64,000 nt of DNA from Serinus canaria (taxonomy: Eukaryota; Chordata; Aves; Passeriformes; Fringillidae), in NCBI RefSeq assembly GCF_022539315.1, contig NC_066315.1, forward strand, positions 122,787,874 to 122,851,873. Reading direction: 5' to 3'. Below the pieces are notes generated by a model. That model made no database searches, was not told the origin of the DNA, and saw nothing but the letters and a program-made list of their open reading frames with translations. Position numbers and translations under genes: made by a program. Shown here piece after piece: positions 23,862 through 36,862 of the stretch; position 1 is the first letter of the stretch; each line of letters begins with the position of its first letter.

Positions 23862-24000
23862 AAAAAAACAAACAAAAAAACAAAAAACAAAAAACAAACA
23901 AACAAAAAAAAAACAACAACAAAAAAAACCCAAAACAAAACAAAAAAAAACAACCAAAAAAAAAAACCCCAAAACAAACAAACAAGAAAAAAACCACAAA
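23862..24000 (+). repeat. A-rich (AAAC)n-like low-complexity tract
   Basis: About 140 bp composed almost only of A with scattered C (AAACAAAC units). It begins at the truncated 5' end of the CR1 fragment. The long frames it creates on both strands (Lys/Gln-rich or Phe-rich) have no biological support. Confidence 0.95.
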
Positions 24001-27000
24001 AACTTGCGGTTTTTCAGTTTGTTGGCAATGCAAGGGAAATCAAGGCATCTCTCTTCCCTGTACCCTTCCAAACTGCAAATCTGCCAGCCACATCCTTTTC
24101 TTGTTTACTCCCCCCACCACGTATTGTGGCAGTGGGCAGGAGCAGGAACAGCTTTTAAGAACCTGAAAGCACATGGCCTTTGCTGGCAAGGAGGGAGGAA
24201 TGACAGGGAAGGTCAGCACTGGACATAGGATGTGTGGAGGTCTGGCTGGCACGCTTACTGTGAGTACATGCTGCCTTTCACTCAGCAGGGCCCTCAGCCT
24301 GAATGCTGTATTCCCCCAGCAAGTCCTCTTTACTCTGCCAGCTTTCTCAGGCTGAGGTACAGGCAAAATAGGACAGGTGAAATGAGGGTGTACCCTTTGA
24401 GGTGGTTTCATAATAATTAAATTTTCATTTACATGGAGCCTTTCAACTCAGGTTCCCTTTTAAGCTGATTCTTCCACGTTTCACAATTGGATGGACTGGA
24501 GGGTAACCAAGATGAGCATCCTATGAGAGCAAAGAGTTGACGAACCCAGATTTTTCCATTCTAAGGCCCTGGGATAATTACCTTCAGCCTCCCATTGGTT
24601 TAGGTTACCAGCACAGGGTTGTCTCTTTCATGGAGATGCCCATATTTTTGCAAATCATCTTAAGTAGAAGGGAAATGGAAGCAGGGACCAAGCTAAAAGT
24701 AGTAAAAGACCTGCAGTTAAGAAGATAGAAACAGTCCTGTAGCCACCTGTAAGCAGCTAACAGAAGATGACAGAAACCTTCTATTCCCACATTATTTTTT
24801 TCACAAAGCTATCCTTTCTGCAGTGCTTTAATTAAGTTTGTGTCAGCACTTATTACATCCACCTTCCCAGCCTCTATATTTTTGTTGTGAAACTTGTCTG
24901 CCTGCACCACTTGCTTTTACAGGTCAGTGAAAGGTACGGTGACATTTATGCCTTTCTGGCCTGCAGACTACACATCTGAGTTCTCCCACCCAGGCACATA
25001 TAGATCTTCTTCTACTGTGGAGAAAACAAACATGGTAGAAGAAGTTCCTTGGGATTAAGCATTGATTGCTTGGGAGTAGAGGTGTGGCCTCCCGGGTTCC
25101 CAGCACCTGGATCCTGGAGCTGCCCCCTTCTTTAGATCTGTGAACCACTGGGGCCAGGCAGCCTCCAAAGAAGCTTTCTGAGCTTGTGTAGACACTGACT
25201 TCTGCAAATGATTTACAAGAACAGGCAGGTAGAGTGTAGCTGTGCCTCCACACAGCGTGAGCAATTGTAGCTGGCTATCAGCAGCTGTGGGAAGATAGGA
25301 AACGTTTGCCTGTGTGTGGTTTCAATCTTCCTATCCAGCACTAGGAGGAGCAGACAGCAAAACCAGCTTTAAATTGCTCTTGTGCTTTTCTGGTGCTGGG
25401 CATGGATCCATAGCATTGGTCTAATTGTTCACCATGGCCCAAAGGGAAATTTTATTAGCTCAAAATTACCAACACACCAAGACAGCGCTGTCATACATCT
25501 CTCTCACCAGAACGGCAGACAGGAGAGCAGCCCATTGCTCACCAAAGCCCAAGGAAATTAAAACAGTGCATAAGGTGATCCTTCTAAATAGAATTTAATT
25601 TCAGCCCCCACTGATAGCTTTGCACCGATGAGGCTGTGAGCCTTAGGAGATGACAGCCTTCTCTCTTGTCCCCTACACTGTCACTGTGCCTCCCTTCTCC
25701 CTGTTTCACATTGCAGTGCTCTCTTGCCTGCCACATGGCCACCTCCGACTGCAGCCATGCCATGCCTCAGTCACCCCACCACCCAAATATTTCATCTCAC
25801 ACCCCTTCCTACCACACATACCACCACCACTTGACTTGCCCCCTTTTGCACTCCCCTCTGCCTCAGTTTCCCCATTGCTTCCAGGTTTGGCACAACTCAG
25901 CATTTCCAGATCCAGTGTCTACAGCCACATCTGGCCCCCAGTGCTGGAAGCAGGAATGGCAGGAATGGCAGTGTACAGCCATCACACCAAAGCAGAGACT
26001 CAGGTTTGAGACATGCAGGAGCTCTTGTGGCAACTGTCCTTTGGAAGGGAGTGGTGCTAGTTTTTGTGTGCACCCCACATTTTTCTTTGTTGGATGCCCC
26101 CCCTTAGTGATTTCGGTGCTACTCAAAGTGCTTGAAATGGGGCTGTTTATTGCTGCTGCAGGCTTCCCTCCAGCAGAGACCTGCCACAGCTGACCCTTGC
26201 TCCAGTGTGTGTGTGCTAAATTAACTCCCATCCCCTTCCTTTAGGTTTTCTCTCCCAAGAGAGCAAGTGCTTTGAAGAGTAATCCCGTCAACCTGTCACC
26301 CCAAGTCCCGGAAACTCGATGTTGCTATGGTTACTGTGCCCAATTCAACTGGTGGCTCTGGCACTCACATTGCAGCCAGGCAAAAACATCAGTGCTCCCC
26401 TCTGACCTCCCCTCCCTGCATATATCCAGCTGCAGCATCAGTCCCGCAAGCAAGAGTTGTTGCTCCAAATCTCGTTCTTTTCTTTACGGAGTTTTGGCTG
26501 AGTGTTGATTGTTGGTGCCACTGACACAAGGCAAAACTAGTTATCACAGGTCAGATGGAAGTGCTGGAGAAGTGAATGGGAGTGACAGAGGTGGGTTTTA
26601 GACTCCTTGCATGATCTGTTAGCAGTGCTGTGACTCTAAATGTGTTTCCTCAGGAGCTGAACTCTGACACTCCTGTCTGCACATGCCAGAGGTCCAAATA
26701 GCCAGCTCAGAAGTTAGGCTGGGGTGCTCTCTAAGCACACTGGACTGGCCCCAGCTTCTGCCATGCAGGAGCTGAGTGTCTTTGTGCTGCAGCCATTGCT
26801 GCAGCAGAAGGACATAAACCTCACACATTCAAATGCATCTGTAGTGATGTTCAGATCATCAAGACATTCCTCTCTTCAAGCTGGCAAGGACAGGGATAAA
26901 TAATATTTACATAAAAGTCTTTACTGTAAGCAGAATGCTCCCGCTGCAGTGCTTCTGCTGCAGGATGAGTTTCAAGTGTCATCTTTTGGAAGCAGTGTGT

Positions 27001-27960
27001 AGCTATGAATAAGCAAGACTAGCACTGTCAGCATAGGAAGAGCAGCAGTGCAAACAGATATCTGTTCTGGATGGCTCCTACAGGTACTCTTTGCATTTAC
27101 CTGCTTAGGCTCCAGCTCGTCTCCAAAACCAGACCTGTGTTATAACTGTGCAAAAAGCTAATCTGTGAATGCACATTCAAGCTGCTGACAGGCAAAGCTA
27201 CCTCATATTTCATCAGCCCTGTGACTGAGGAGGGAAGAGGCAGATTGGCTATTTTATTACCTGGTTTCCTTTCCAATAAATTTTGCCTCTTTTCTCTTTT
27301 TATGCAAGGTTCCATCTGACCTAAGGCTCTTACAGATGTCAGCTTCTTCCATAAATATCCCTTCTTCCATTTCCACAACACAGGCTGTCCTGTGGAAAGA
27401 CACTACAGGATACAGGAAGACCCTCCAGGAAGAATGACACCAGGTCATGTTAATTAATGGCTGTCTCAGAATAGATGCAAAAGGAGGCAAACTTGACATG
27501 GCACAGTGTAGGAAATTCTGGTTTGACTTGCAACCAACCACCTTTGATCTTACTCACGGGAAAGTGACACCCTGTCCATATGTATAACAGTGCACCTTGT
27601 GTAAAATCACACAAAAAGTCAGCAACACAGTATTGGCAGGACAGCCTCTGACAGCACTGCCAGCTCTAGAGGGGACAATGGCCCCAAAATTGTGTCAACT
27701 ACTGACACCATCCCACCATGGTGACAATTTCACTGTAAATGGGTACTTCATTTACACCAGTGATCACTGCTCACTATCACAGTCACTCCTCACTATCACA
27801 GTACAGTTGGCACCAAATATCACAGAGTAAACCCAGCTTTTCCTTTTGCCAACTTTTTATAACCAAATTCTCTGGAGTTTACCAAAATAGTTTTGTTCTG
27901 TTCCTACAGTGCTTCAGTGAGGAATAATAATGCAGAAACTTGCTCTGGTTTCATGCTGTT
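24001..27960. other. Intergenic, nothing recognised
   Basis: Unique sequence upstream of HEY1. Open frames at 25.6-26.2 kb are short and overlap in several frames without support. A weak repeated phrase (CACCA...GCCCAA...GGAAATT) appears near 25430 and 25540. Confidence 0.6.
27770..27802 (+). repeat. Short tandem duplication (19-bp period)
   Basis: CTCACTATCACAGT occurs at 27770-27783 and again, exactly, at 27789-27802. Confidence 0.85.
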
Positions 27961-28012
27961 CATCTAGTCAGGCTGTTCCTCACAGTCCATCGAGGAACAG
28001 GCTGACTAGATG
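27961..28012. repeat. Inverted repeat, 21-bp arms
   Basis: Arms 27961-27981 and 27992-28012 are reverse complements with one mismatch, separated by 10 nt. They would form a stable hairpin as single strand. There is no T-run or gene next to it, so it is not a terminator. It is too short for a MITE and I see no flanking duplication. Confidence 0.9.
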
Positions 28013-30159
28013 TTTTCCTGTGCAATTTTACAACTTTGGTGTTTTAAAAGTAGTGTTCAAACCATGTTTGTGTTATACAGTGCTGTATGGAAGTCCCTGC
28101 TCTGAAGATTTTTCAGTCTGAGACCTACTTTGAGTTTTCTTTGCCAGTAAGATGCAGCTTTGAGAAAAATGTGTGTGTGCTACTCATTCTTGCTAGGAGG
28201 TGTGGCACAGAGAACAACTCCCAGACCTTGTTTTACCATGAAAACTAATTTTTTATAGTATGCTCTTTCAAGGGGAAAACCTGGCTTTTTGGCTAATAAA
28301 AACAATATTTTTTCCTAAAAAAGTTTATTTGAACTGAATTTCATTGTGAAAAAAAATAAAAATAAAACTGGAGCGTGCCCTTTAGCTGTTGGTAAGGGCA
28401 GTTTGGAATAAAGCAAATCAAAGTATTAATCCATGACTATTGAATGTACCAGCTATTAAGACCATTGCACAGATGAGTTAAATGAAAATGGTGAATAATC
28501 TGTATCTGAAGTGGTGAGCACTGCCTCCCAGAAGAGCATCTGCTCTCTCTCAGATGATAACTTGTATTCACCTCACACCTTTCTGCCCTAGGCTTTACCA
28601 GACAGCTGCTGTCCCACGGCGATCAGCCACCTGAGCAAAAGTTAAACCTGGGGAAGCAGCCACTACAGGAGACACTCCCCAGCCACAGAGAGATGAACTG
28701 TGAGGGGATGTTTAGCATGTGTGACAAGAGTGAGAAAGTGCCAGGGATTTTCAATTGCCACAAAGTTGGTCAGGGCTTTGGCTGAGGTTTCATCATGGAG
28801 ATCCTGGCAAAGCTACTTCAGGTAATGACTAAGCTTGACTGGTTGGAATGTGAAACCTTATTCCAGACAGTCAGAGTGTTTGGATATTGGAGGACACAAA
28901 AATCAAATCCTGTCATCTGTTGTCTCTTCTATTATGTTATGGAACACGAGGGAAAAAATAAACCACAGAAAAGAAGTGTCACTGTGATTTTGCCAGAACA
29001 GAGTTAGATACTGTACCTACCATTTGACTTGAGCATTTTGACTCCAAATTGAGAGGTCATAATTTTGAGATTTTGAAGTGCCATGAAAGCTTTGTAACAT
29101 CCTGCACTGACATTGAAGGTATTTTCCTGTGATTTCCTTTACTTCAGTCTTGCTCACGGTTCTTAAAAACAGCAGCATTCCTGTCAGTTTCAGAAAAGTC
29201 AAGACTTGTGGACCCTGCAGAGTTGACCAGTACAGCAGTGCAAAACCAGTATCCTGTATAGATCCACTGTTCCCTGAGCAACCTTCATTTCAGCTGCTTC
29301 TTAAAATGAAAAACTATTCCAGGGGAAATAGTTTTCTTCCAAAACAGCCCCTATCTAAAAGATTTATTCCAGAAAATCTCAGTTATATGGGAAAAGACAT
29401 TATCAAAGCAGCATGCCAGGTCAGCTACAGCAGTTACTTTCCAGGCATACCCAGGCCTCTCTTGATTCATACTGCTCTAGCCATGATAAAAATCCCTTGT
29501 GTTTACTTGTCAGCAAACCAAACCTCTGAGACATGGCTCTCAATACATAACTGTGCAAGCACTGAGATGCCAGGATGATGAGCTCTCCAGGCAGGAGCAC
29601 CCCCACAGTCACTATTAATGACGGTGCTCCAAAGCAAGTGCAAACAGTCACACGCTCTTAATGCTTACACCACAGCAAATGTGTTTAATCCCACACAATA
29701 GCTCCGTTATCCTGTGTCTTAAAGCTGTGCTCGGCCAGGGAAGTGGTGACCACTTCTCACATATATAACGTATACCAAACATATTCAGTTTGGCAGGAGG
29801 ACAAGAAGCTGGAAGTGTCACACTGGAGCCTAGCCCCCTGACAGCATGAGACATGTGCTTGTAAGCTGTCTCAAGGAGGATATTTGATTGCCCTCTTTCT
29901 TCTTCTGCCTCTCTCCCAACAAAAGTAGAGTGACCTCCCCCATGACCTGGCAAGTGCTGAAATTCCCCAAACAGATTTTTCTGTTGTGCCCCAACGCTGA
30001 ACAAAAGGAAACGAAGCAGCCTCGATATACTTGAAGTATGGAATGAAAATAATAGCTGGCTCTTGCTCTCCCTGCAAATGCCAATCTTTACCTCCTACCC
30101 AGCACGGTTTGCACTGCCTCCCATGCTTATCTGCCGCACTGTCGGCAGCTATTTCGGAT
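28013..30159. other. Intergenic, nothing recognised
   Basis: Unique AT-leaning sequence with A-rich stretches at about 28340-28370. No gene, RNA or repeat is recognised. Confidence 0.65.
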
Positions 30160-30420
30160 TTATACACTTATTTATTTATGCCTTTATTTATTTATTTGGA
30201 AAAGGGCAGAGTGGGGGGCGGGCGGGGGAGGAGGGGGGGGTCTATGTAATTGCAGTTTACACTGCGTTCCCACGCTACTATTGTTTGTGGCTTTGTTTCC
30301 TATTCCCATCACGTGTGCTAATTAGTTGGAGCCGCTAGCTAGCTGGGAGGCGTGTGTCTGGAGTAAAAGCAGAAAGATCACTTCCTGGAGGGATCTAGGC
30401 AATCTGAACAATTCTTTGCT
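30160..30420. promoter_or_regulatory. Motif-dense candidate regulatory element
   Basis: Contains two TTTATTTA runs (about 30165-30200), a G-rich run (about 30205-30240), a perfect CACGTG E-box (30310-30315), a palindromic homeodomain site CTAATTAG (30318-30325) and GCTAGCTAGCT (30334-30344) within 180 bp. The composition differs from the flanks. An enhancer role is inferred only. Confidence 0.3.
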
Positions 30421-30789
30421 TTACTTTCAGCCCTCTCCCTCCCCCCGGCCTTACCACTCAGGGAAGAGAGAAGAAGTGCTGATTGTCAAGCACTAGACAC
30501 CAGAGAGGCACAGATTCTCTTCTGAAAAGGAGCAACTCAGAGACACAGAGAAAATTGGGCTGGAAAGAACATCTCATCTGTGTTTAACAAGCCTGATTTT
30601 TTAATTTTTTTTTTTTTTTTTTTACTCTTCAGAAATCCCCAATGTCTTTCTGTTGTGGCTAAGGAGGTAAAAGCACCATTAGAGAAAAAAAAATCCTCAG
30701 GTTATTTTAGCCTGCCCTTAGGAAGTGAGTCCGTTTTTTATTGCAAAGCTAAGCTAGTTCATGCCATGGCTTGCAAAATGAAATGAGAC

Positions 30790-30791
<2 letters not shown>

Positions 30792-30821
<30 letters not shown>
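30792..30821 (+). repeat. (AG)15 microsatellite
   Basis: An uninterrupted 30-bp AG dinucleotide array. It sits between the motif-dense 30.3-kb segment and the GC-rich block at 31.1 kb. Confidence 0.95.
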
Positions 30822-30824
<3 letters not shown>

Positions 30825-31089
30825 AGATTGCCTGAGTCATGGCATTTGCTTATTAGAGCAGGCGTCAGACAGCAGGGCCGAGTCACACAGCAGCACCAAC
30901 TACCTGCGCATGGATCAGGTTTTAGGCTCAACACTGGATTTGGTTTAGGTGCATTTTTTAAAAATTTTTTTAACTTTTAGATCTCTAGTTACATCCTTCT
31001 GCCCATAGCCCTGGCGCTCATTTTCAAATGCTGAGCACACTAGACCCCCCTCAGATCATGCAGGCAGCATTTAGCCCACACAGGCATCA

Positions 31090-31620
31090 AACTGGAGCCG
31101 TAGGAGTTGACAGGGTCCCACCGACCCCTGCTGCCGCATCCGCAGCCTGGGCTGAAAGCTGCCCTTCTCAGCCAGCCAGCGAGCCCTGGGGCCGTGCTCC
31201 TCTGGCATTGAGAGTCCCTGTCCTGCTGCTCTGGAGTGACTCTGGAGTGGGCCGGTTCTGCACCCGCGCTGAGGAAATAGCGGGGGCCGAGAGCGGTGAG
31301 CAGCGGCGGGGCGGCAGCGGCAGCAGGCGTGGCTGGGCCGGGCAGGGCAGGGCCGCGCTGGGCAGAGCAGGGCAGGGCCGAGCAGAGCAAGGGTGGGCAG
31401 GGCGGCCAGGGAGCCCTGCCGGGAGCATCGGGGCTGGGGCTCTTCCCATTTCAGCTTCGGGCTGGAGTGCCCGCTGCCGTGGTTGGGCTCAGCAAAGGCA
31501 CTGGTGCTCAGGAGGAGGCAGGCCCGAATCTCTGACATGGGAAGGGGGCTGCCAAGCGCCCAGAACCACGTCACAGTATAAATCTGAGCTGGCTTCTCTT
31601 TCACCAAGCACAAGCTTGTG
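31090..31620 (+). promoter_or_regulatory. GC-rich block with CRE half-site and TATA box; possible promoter
   Basis: A GC- and CpG-enriched segment (about 31090-31480) in AT-rich surroundings is followed by ACGTCA (31568-31573, CRE half-site) and TATAAAT (31577-31583). The TATA element is followed at about 30 bp by pyrimidine-A sequence (TCACC) suitable for initiation. No coding exon is recognisable downstream. It could drive a noncoding RNA or be a GC-rich enhancer. Strand is inferred from the TATA box. Confidence 0.35.
31320..31412 (+). repeat. GGGCA-type G-rich imperfect tandem repeat
   Basis: Repeated GGGCAGGGC/GAGCAG units on the plus strand, with many GGG runs and G-quadruplex potential. 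It lies within the GC-rich block at 31.1-31.5 kb. Confidence 0.8.
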
Positions 31621-34600
31621 AAAGCAGAGGTGTGCTGCTGATGACCACAGTCGGGCTTAGTGCAAGTATGGCCTGTGCTTTCCTGTTCAACTCTGGTACA
31701 GATAAAGGAAAGGCCCAAAGAAAGAGCTATCAGTCTGCCTGGACATTGTGGGATTGCAGCTAGGCAAAAATTTCCATCCTCTGGGAAATTCCAATATTTC
31801 TAGGCCTTTATTTTGCTTTCACTTGGGTTACAGGGAACCAAAATATCTCAAGTCTGTTTGGTTTGGGGTTTTCGGTGGGGAAAACAAGTCCTCTGTTTCG
31901 GAAACAGCAAAATGCTTCCCTGTGAGTCAGCTCAGCCTTAAAGGCCATCTCTGTGAGAGTCACTTTAATACTTGGATGTTGTCATTTATGTTATCCCCCA
32001 ACCCTGTTTTTTTTTAGAAACTGAACCCTCTGTCTGGGTTACCTGTCTCATGACAGCCTCTTCAGCTCAGGGTACAGGATGATATTTTGCATTATTGAAG
32101 ATACAGACTGAATGGCTGGCCAAGAGAAATGCAGGTAATTTTTCCTGCCATGGAAAGAGCATTTTACAGAGTTATTGTGCAAGGCTTCAGAGCTGGTGTC
32201 CTTGGACCATCATGCACATCTGGCTTTCTGCTCAAAACTGCTTTTGTCATTTACAAACACTTCACATGCATGCAGTAGCTCCAAGTGCTTTGGTAAGTAA
32301 ATTGCAGTCTAGCTTTCAATGAGATAAAGAGCTAGAATTTAAGGAGAGGTGAGCAAGTAGCTGGTAACCCAGCCCTCTGCAGATGAGCAGGCACTTCTGG
32401 TGCTCTAGCAGGTTGGAAAGCAGAGTCGGCCTTGAAGTCAGACTCGCCCACTGTGAATGTGGAGAAGCTTAGAGAGGGAAAGACCTGCAGAATCCACGCT
32501 GCATCATGGCCTGCTTTACTCAGGAAACTGGTGACCAGTGAGGAAGGTGCCATGTAGAAATATGGGAGGCATTCACATGTGCATCATTAACTTCATTATT
32601 TCCATTAAATAATCCCTGACTTGACCCCAGGTTGATATCTTTGCAAGTAGTCCTGAACAATGTCCTGTCAGATCTTCCTCTTCCTGATGAAAAGCATCCC
32701 TCTCCTTTGGAATGGCTGCAGTATTATTGAGGGGAACACTGGGCATAGCACTAACAGTGATAGAGTCTGCTGCTTTTTGCACCTATGGTCTTCCACTGAC
32801 TGCAAGCATTATAATTTCTTATTATTTATTTCTTTTATAATGCAACTCACAAACTGCTCCAGACACTGATCTCCCAGAGAGGTTGCTAATCAGACAAAAT
32901 TGCACTGCAGGGAGTGGTGAGTGCTCTGTTCAGATATCTTCTAAGAGTATGTGAGGACCACCAACATCTTTGCACAAGTAACCTGAACCAAAGGAAAAAT
33001 AATCTAGCAAAGCAACTCTGTGCACTGTAACAATTACAAAGCTTCTTCAGAACTAATTCTAGTTAATTATTTTTTAGTCCTTGCAAGTCATTATTTATAT
33101 TTAGAAATTAAAAAGCTCCAATGAGAACAAAAAAACCCAGCCCATCAGTGAGTCATTCAAAAGTTCTCTGTTCTTTTTCCTGTTTTCTCACTGAATATGG
33201 AAAGTGGCTCATGATTTGTCTCCTGATATGCAAAGCCTATAGGAGCCTGAGGGAGCTTCACTCAGACTTTATGGCCACAGTAGCCTATGACAGTCACTTC
33301 AGTGGAACAGAGCTCCAGCTAAAAGAGAGGCTTCTGGGTGCATTGGTCACAGTAATTGCAAAATGTTCTGTGAAGGTGCCCACCCCTTCTGGAATTACAA
33401 ATTAAATGAACGACCTCATTTCAGCTTTCTTTTGGTGTGTGTACTGGTCCAATATACTTGGTTACACACAAAAAAATTTAAAATGGTGCTTTTCCACAGT
33501 CAGCAGAATAAATCAAACCTTGTTTTCTATGGAGCAATGCTCTACATCCTGATTCTGGCCCAGAATCTGTACCTGCCAGTTTGCTCCATGGTGCTGCTGC
33601 CTGCACCCACAGGCTGGCACATGAGCAGGAATCAGGAAATGCTGCAGTGGGCAGAGGGCTTGGGCATGCTGACTACCCATATCAGATCCTCTGGCATGGC
33701 CAGCAGAGGACAACCAATCTAGGGCCCTTTGCTTCACCAGGTTTGCATAAAACCTGTAGGATATCCTATAGTTTAAATGTGACATTCATCAGAGGTGGTG
33801 AGGTGGTCAACAGGCTTCAACAATATTGAGCTTGGAGTGTCTGATCAATAAATACATAAACAGCAAAGCAGATAAATGAGATGGTTGCTGAAAGTTGGTT
33901 GCCAAAGTACCTATTTTGAGTACTAAAATATTTCCCTGTGGATTAGGAGGAAGATATTATTTCAGTCCTTAGAGGTAGTAGCAGCAAGGATATTGCTGTA
34001 AATGCAATGGCATAAATAAACAAAACCCAGGGTTTTTTGGAAGAGTCCATATCTTTAGATCTAAGGTTTGTGTATCCAGTTTACCCACTTTCTCAGCTAT
34101 ATTGCCTGCTCTAGTAAAAGGTACTCCCTTTTTTTTTTAACTTTGCCTCTTTTAAGGATTTGTAAGACTCTTAGACACTGAAGTATTGGGCCTCAAAGTA
34201 CACAGATGAGATAGTTAATCAGTCACTCACAGATTGTTTCTGAGATAGAAGAGCTTTCATACTCTCTCTTGGAGAGTTCTCAGGTTTGTGATGACTAAAA
34301 ATGGGGAGATGGTTTCAGTACTGCATTTACAACTCCAGGAATGTAGAGTCCGCCTTTAACTTGAAAATATTTGCATAAAGCATTCAGGTATTATAAAGGA
34401 AACTGATTACTTTATACCAGCTGGATTACAGCAGCCAATATTGACTTCAGGTTTTGGTTGTCAGCAAGATTTATTTTACTCAAAGTAAATATTGACTGTG
34501 GCACCGCCAAGGCCAGTATTTACTTTGGAGGAATATCAATCTTGTGGCTCAAAACTGGAAGTTTATATCATCATTGTTATACTTTCTCATAAGTAGTAGG

Positions 34601-36841
34601 GAGGAGGGGCTTTGGCTAATGGGAAGCATATATACATATATACATAATTTAAGATGCAGTGAAGAAAAGAAAATATGGAAAGGCGGTAACTACCTTGGAC
34701 CAGTAAAAGACAGAAGCTGCTGGAAGGAACCACACAGTCAGAATATTATAACTCCCAGGGACATCCTTCCTGCAGACACTGGCTGTTGACCTCTTGAAAA
34801 GTAAACAGCAAGAAATGTAAGTGGTAGCTGCCATCAGAAATAGTATAATAAATGGAACAAGAATTTCTGTTCCCAGCCTCCTTTGAACTGTCAGTTGATT
34901 TTGTCTTAATACCCTGTAAGCCCTAGAAAATACAACACACCTGCTCTGTCATGGGATAAGTTTAGAAAGCCATTGAAATTGTGCTTATTGGGATCCTTCT
35001 CACTTGTGTCTTTGTAAAGGAAAACAGCTTCTAAACTTTAACCAAGAGGAAGACAAGGAGTCTGTTTGGATTTCAGGCCACTATCATGGAAAATGCTCTG
35101 TTGCTTTTCACTCTGTCGGTGAAACTGTGGAGGAGGGCATTAAATCCATAACTGTTATGTTATCCATTAAATCTCTTGGCACATGCACACACACTGTGTT
35201 CCTTGATACAACAAGTTCTTTCCTAGTTTAAGTGCTACAAGAATATAAAAATAACCATTTTCCTGCTAATGTCAGAGATAATCCTGTTAATCACAGAGAC
35301 AAACAAACAGTCCTCAGGATTCCATGGGGCTGGAAAAGGTGAAGTGCTCCCCATAACAAAGCCTATGTGTAGCAGTGTGCAGGAAGTAGTAACAGGTAAC
35401 CCCTGCTGTGAAAAACCAGGACAAGTCTACCAAGGACTGTGGCTGGCTTCCCAGAGGCCTTGTTCACACCACCACATTGCTTCTGGTAGAGAATGAGTTT
35501 GATGCAGGCCAGCTAAAGTACCCTTTCTCAGCTAAGAAACCCATGGACTGACTCCTAACCAGGGAGAGTTTGCAGCTGCTGGAGCTAAGACCTTCTGGAC
35601 CTAGAGCTCAGCACTGCCCAGATGTTGATAGAGACAGAATTGGGTCTGTGGAAATCCAGCCTTGACACAGACACCTCTGCCAAGTGGTGCCAAAGACTGC
35701 CTGTCACGAGTATGTGCCAGTAAAGGAAAGCTGCGTGGCACTGAACTGCTTCTCATTTGCCAGCTGCATTGAGAGGCACAAGTGGCAGGAGCGTCATTTC
35801 CCAAGCTAAAAAACGTGACAGAAGTCAGGTCTCTGCAGCAGGCCATTCACTCTCTCAGGAAAATCCTCAGCTGGTGGCTTACAGCTGGATTTGCCATCAT
35901 ACAAACACACAGCTATAATGTTTGCCTTTCCAAAGATCTACGGACTAAACAGCTGCTGTGGCAATTGCTGCAAAGATCCGAGCTGAGCTTGTTAGAAACA
36001 CCAGCCTCCTTCTTCATGTGCTGGATGTGTTTGTATGTTGTAGCCCTCCAAAGAGTGGGCTTCAGAGCTGAGAAAACTCATACTGACTTTTCTGTGCCTG
36101 TCCACTCCCTCTGCTTAGCTGTGCTTGTGGCAATGCCAAGCATCCAACATTGGTGAGTTCCCATCTAGAGGCTTTGCTGGGGCCAGTCCTGTGCATGAGC
36201 AATGACAGCTCTTCAGAGAGCTTTCAGGACACTCAGCATAGAGGAGTTGCCCAAGTCATCTGATAGCAATGGTAGCTTAGGTCACTTGCAGTAAGTGACT
36301 CTATATATTTGAGATCAATAAATGTCAGCCTGCTGTGAAATGATTTAATGACATTAAGTTAGTGGATATGAACAAGATGATTTTGGGGTAACGTGATCAT
36401 CTATTGCCTTTGGCCAGGCAGCAAATTGCTATTTTAATAATTTTTCTTCTTCCTGTATTTTTATGGCTTGGTTTAGAAGATTGAAGAAACTTTGGCTATG
36501 GAATTTTACATTTTTGAAGTGAATAGATGTGATTTTGTCCCTCAATCCACATAAACCCTGACTCATGCAAATGCTAAGAGAAACACAATGGGCTTGGAAT
36601 AAGATACTTCCCCTGCATGACTGCCTCAGAATATTGTAGGAGGGAACTCCAGAAAGTAATGAACAGCAGTCATTTCATATGGCATCCACAAGACATAGAG
36701 TTGTTCAGTTCCTACACAGAGGCATGTGGTCCCTAAGATGAAAAACTGTCACATACTAAAGTTCATCTGAAAGCAGCTGGTTTTGTGAAAGCATTTGCTC
36801 TCATAATGGTAAGAGGCTGAATTTCTACTCAGATGGTTGCT
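31621..36841. other. Intergenic, nothing recognised
   Basis: Unique AT-leaning DNA. There is a weak 11-bp inverted repeat (34481-34491 and 34517-34527) around a short GC-rich loop. No coding signal was found. Confidence 0.65.
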
Positions 36842-36862
36842 TGTGTGTGTGTGTGTGTGTGT
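36842..36862 (+). repeat. (TG)10 microsatellite
   Basis: An uninterrupted TG dinucleotide run of about 10 units in otherwise featureless AT-rich DNA. Confidence 0.95.

Noticed and set aside
23766..24228. Lys/Gln-rich and Phe-rich frames
   Set aside because: Created by the A-rich tract next to the CR1 fragment.
31028..31718. Frames of about 200 aa on both strands
   Set aside because: Typical of GC-rich low-complexity DNA; composition (Ala/Gly/Pro/Arg) follows the GGGCA repeats. A noncoding promoter is more likely.
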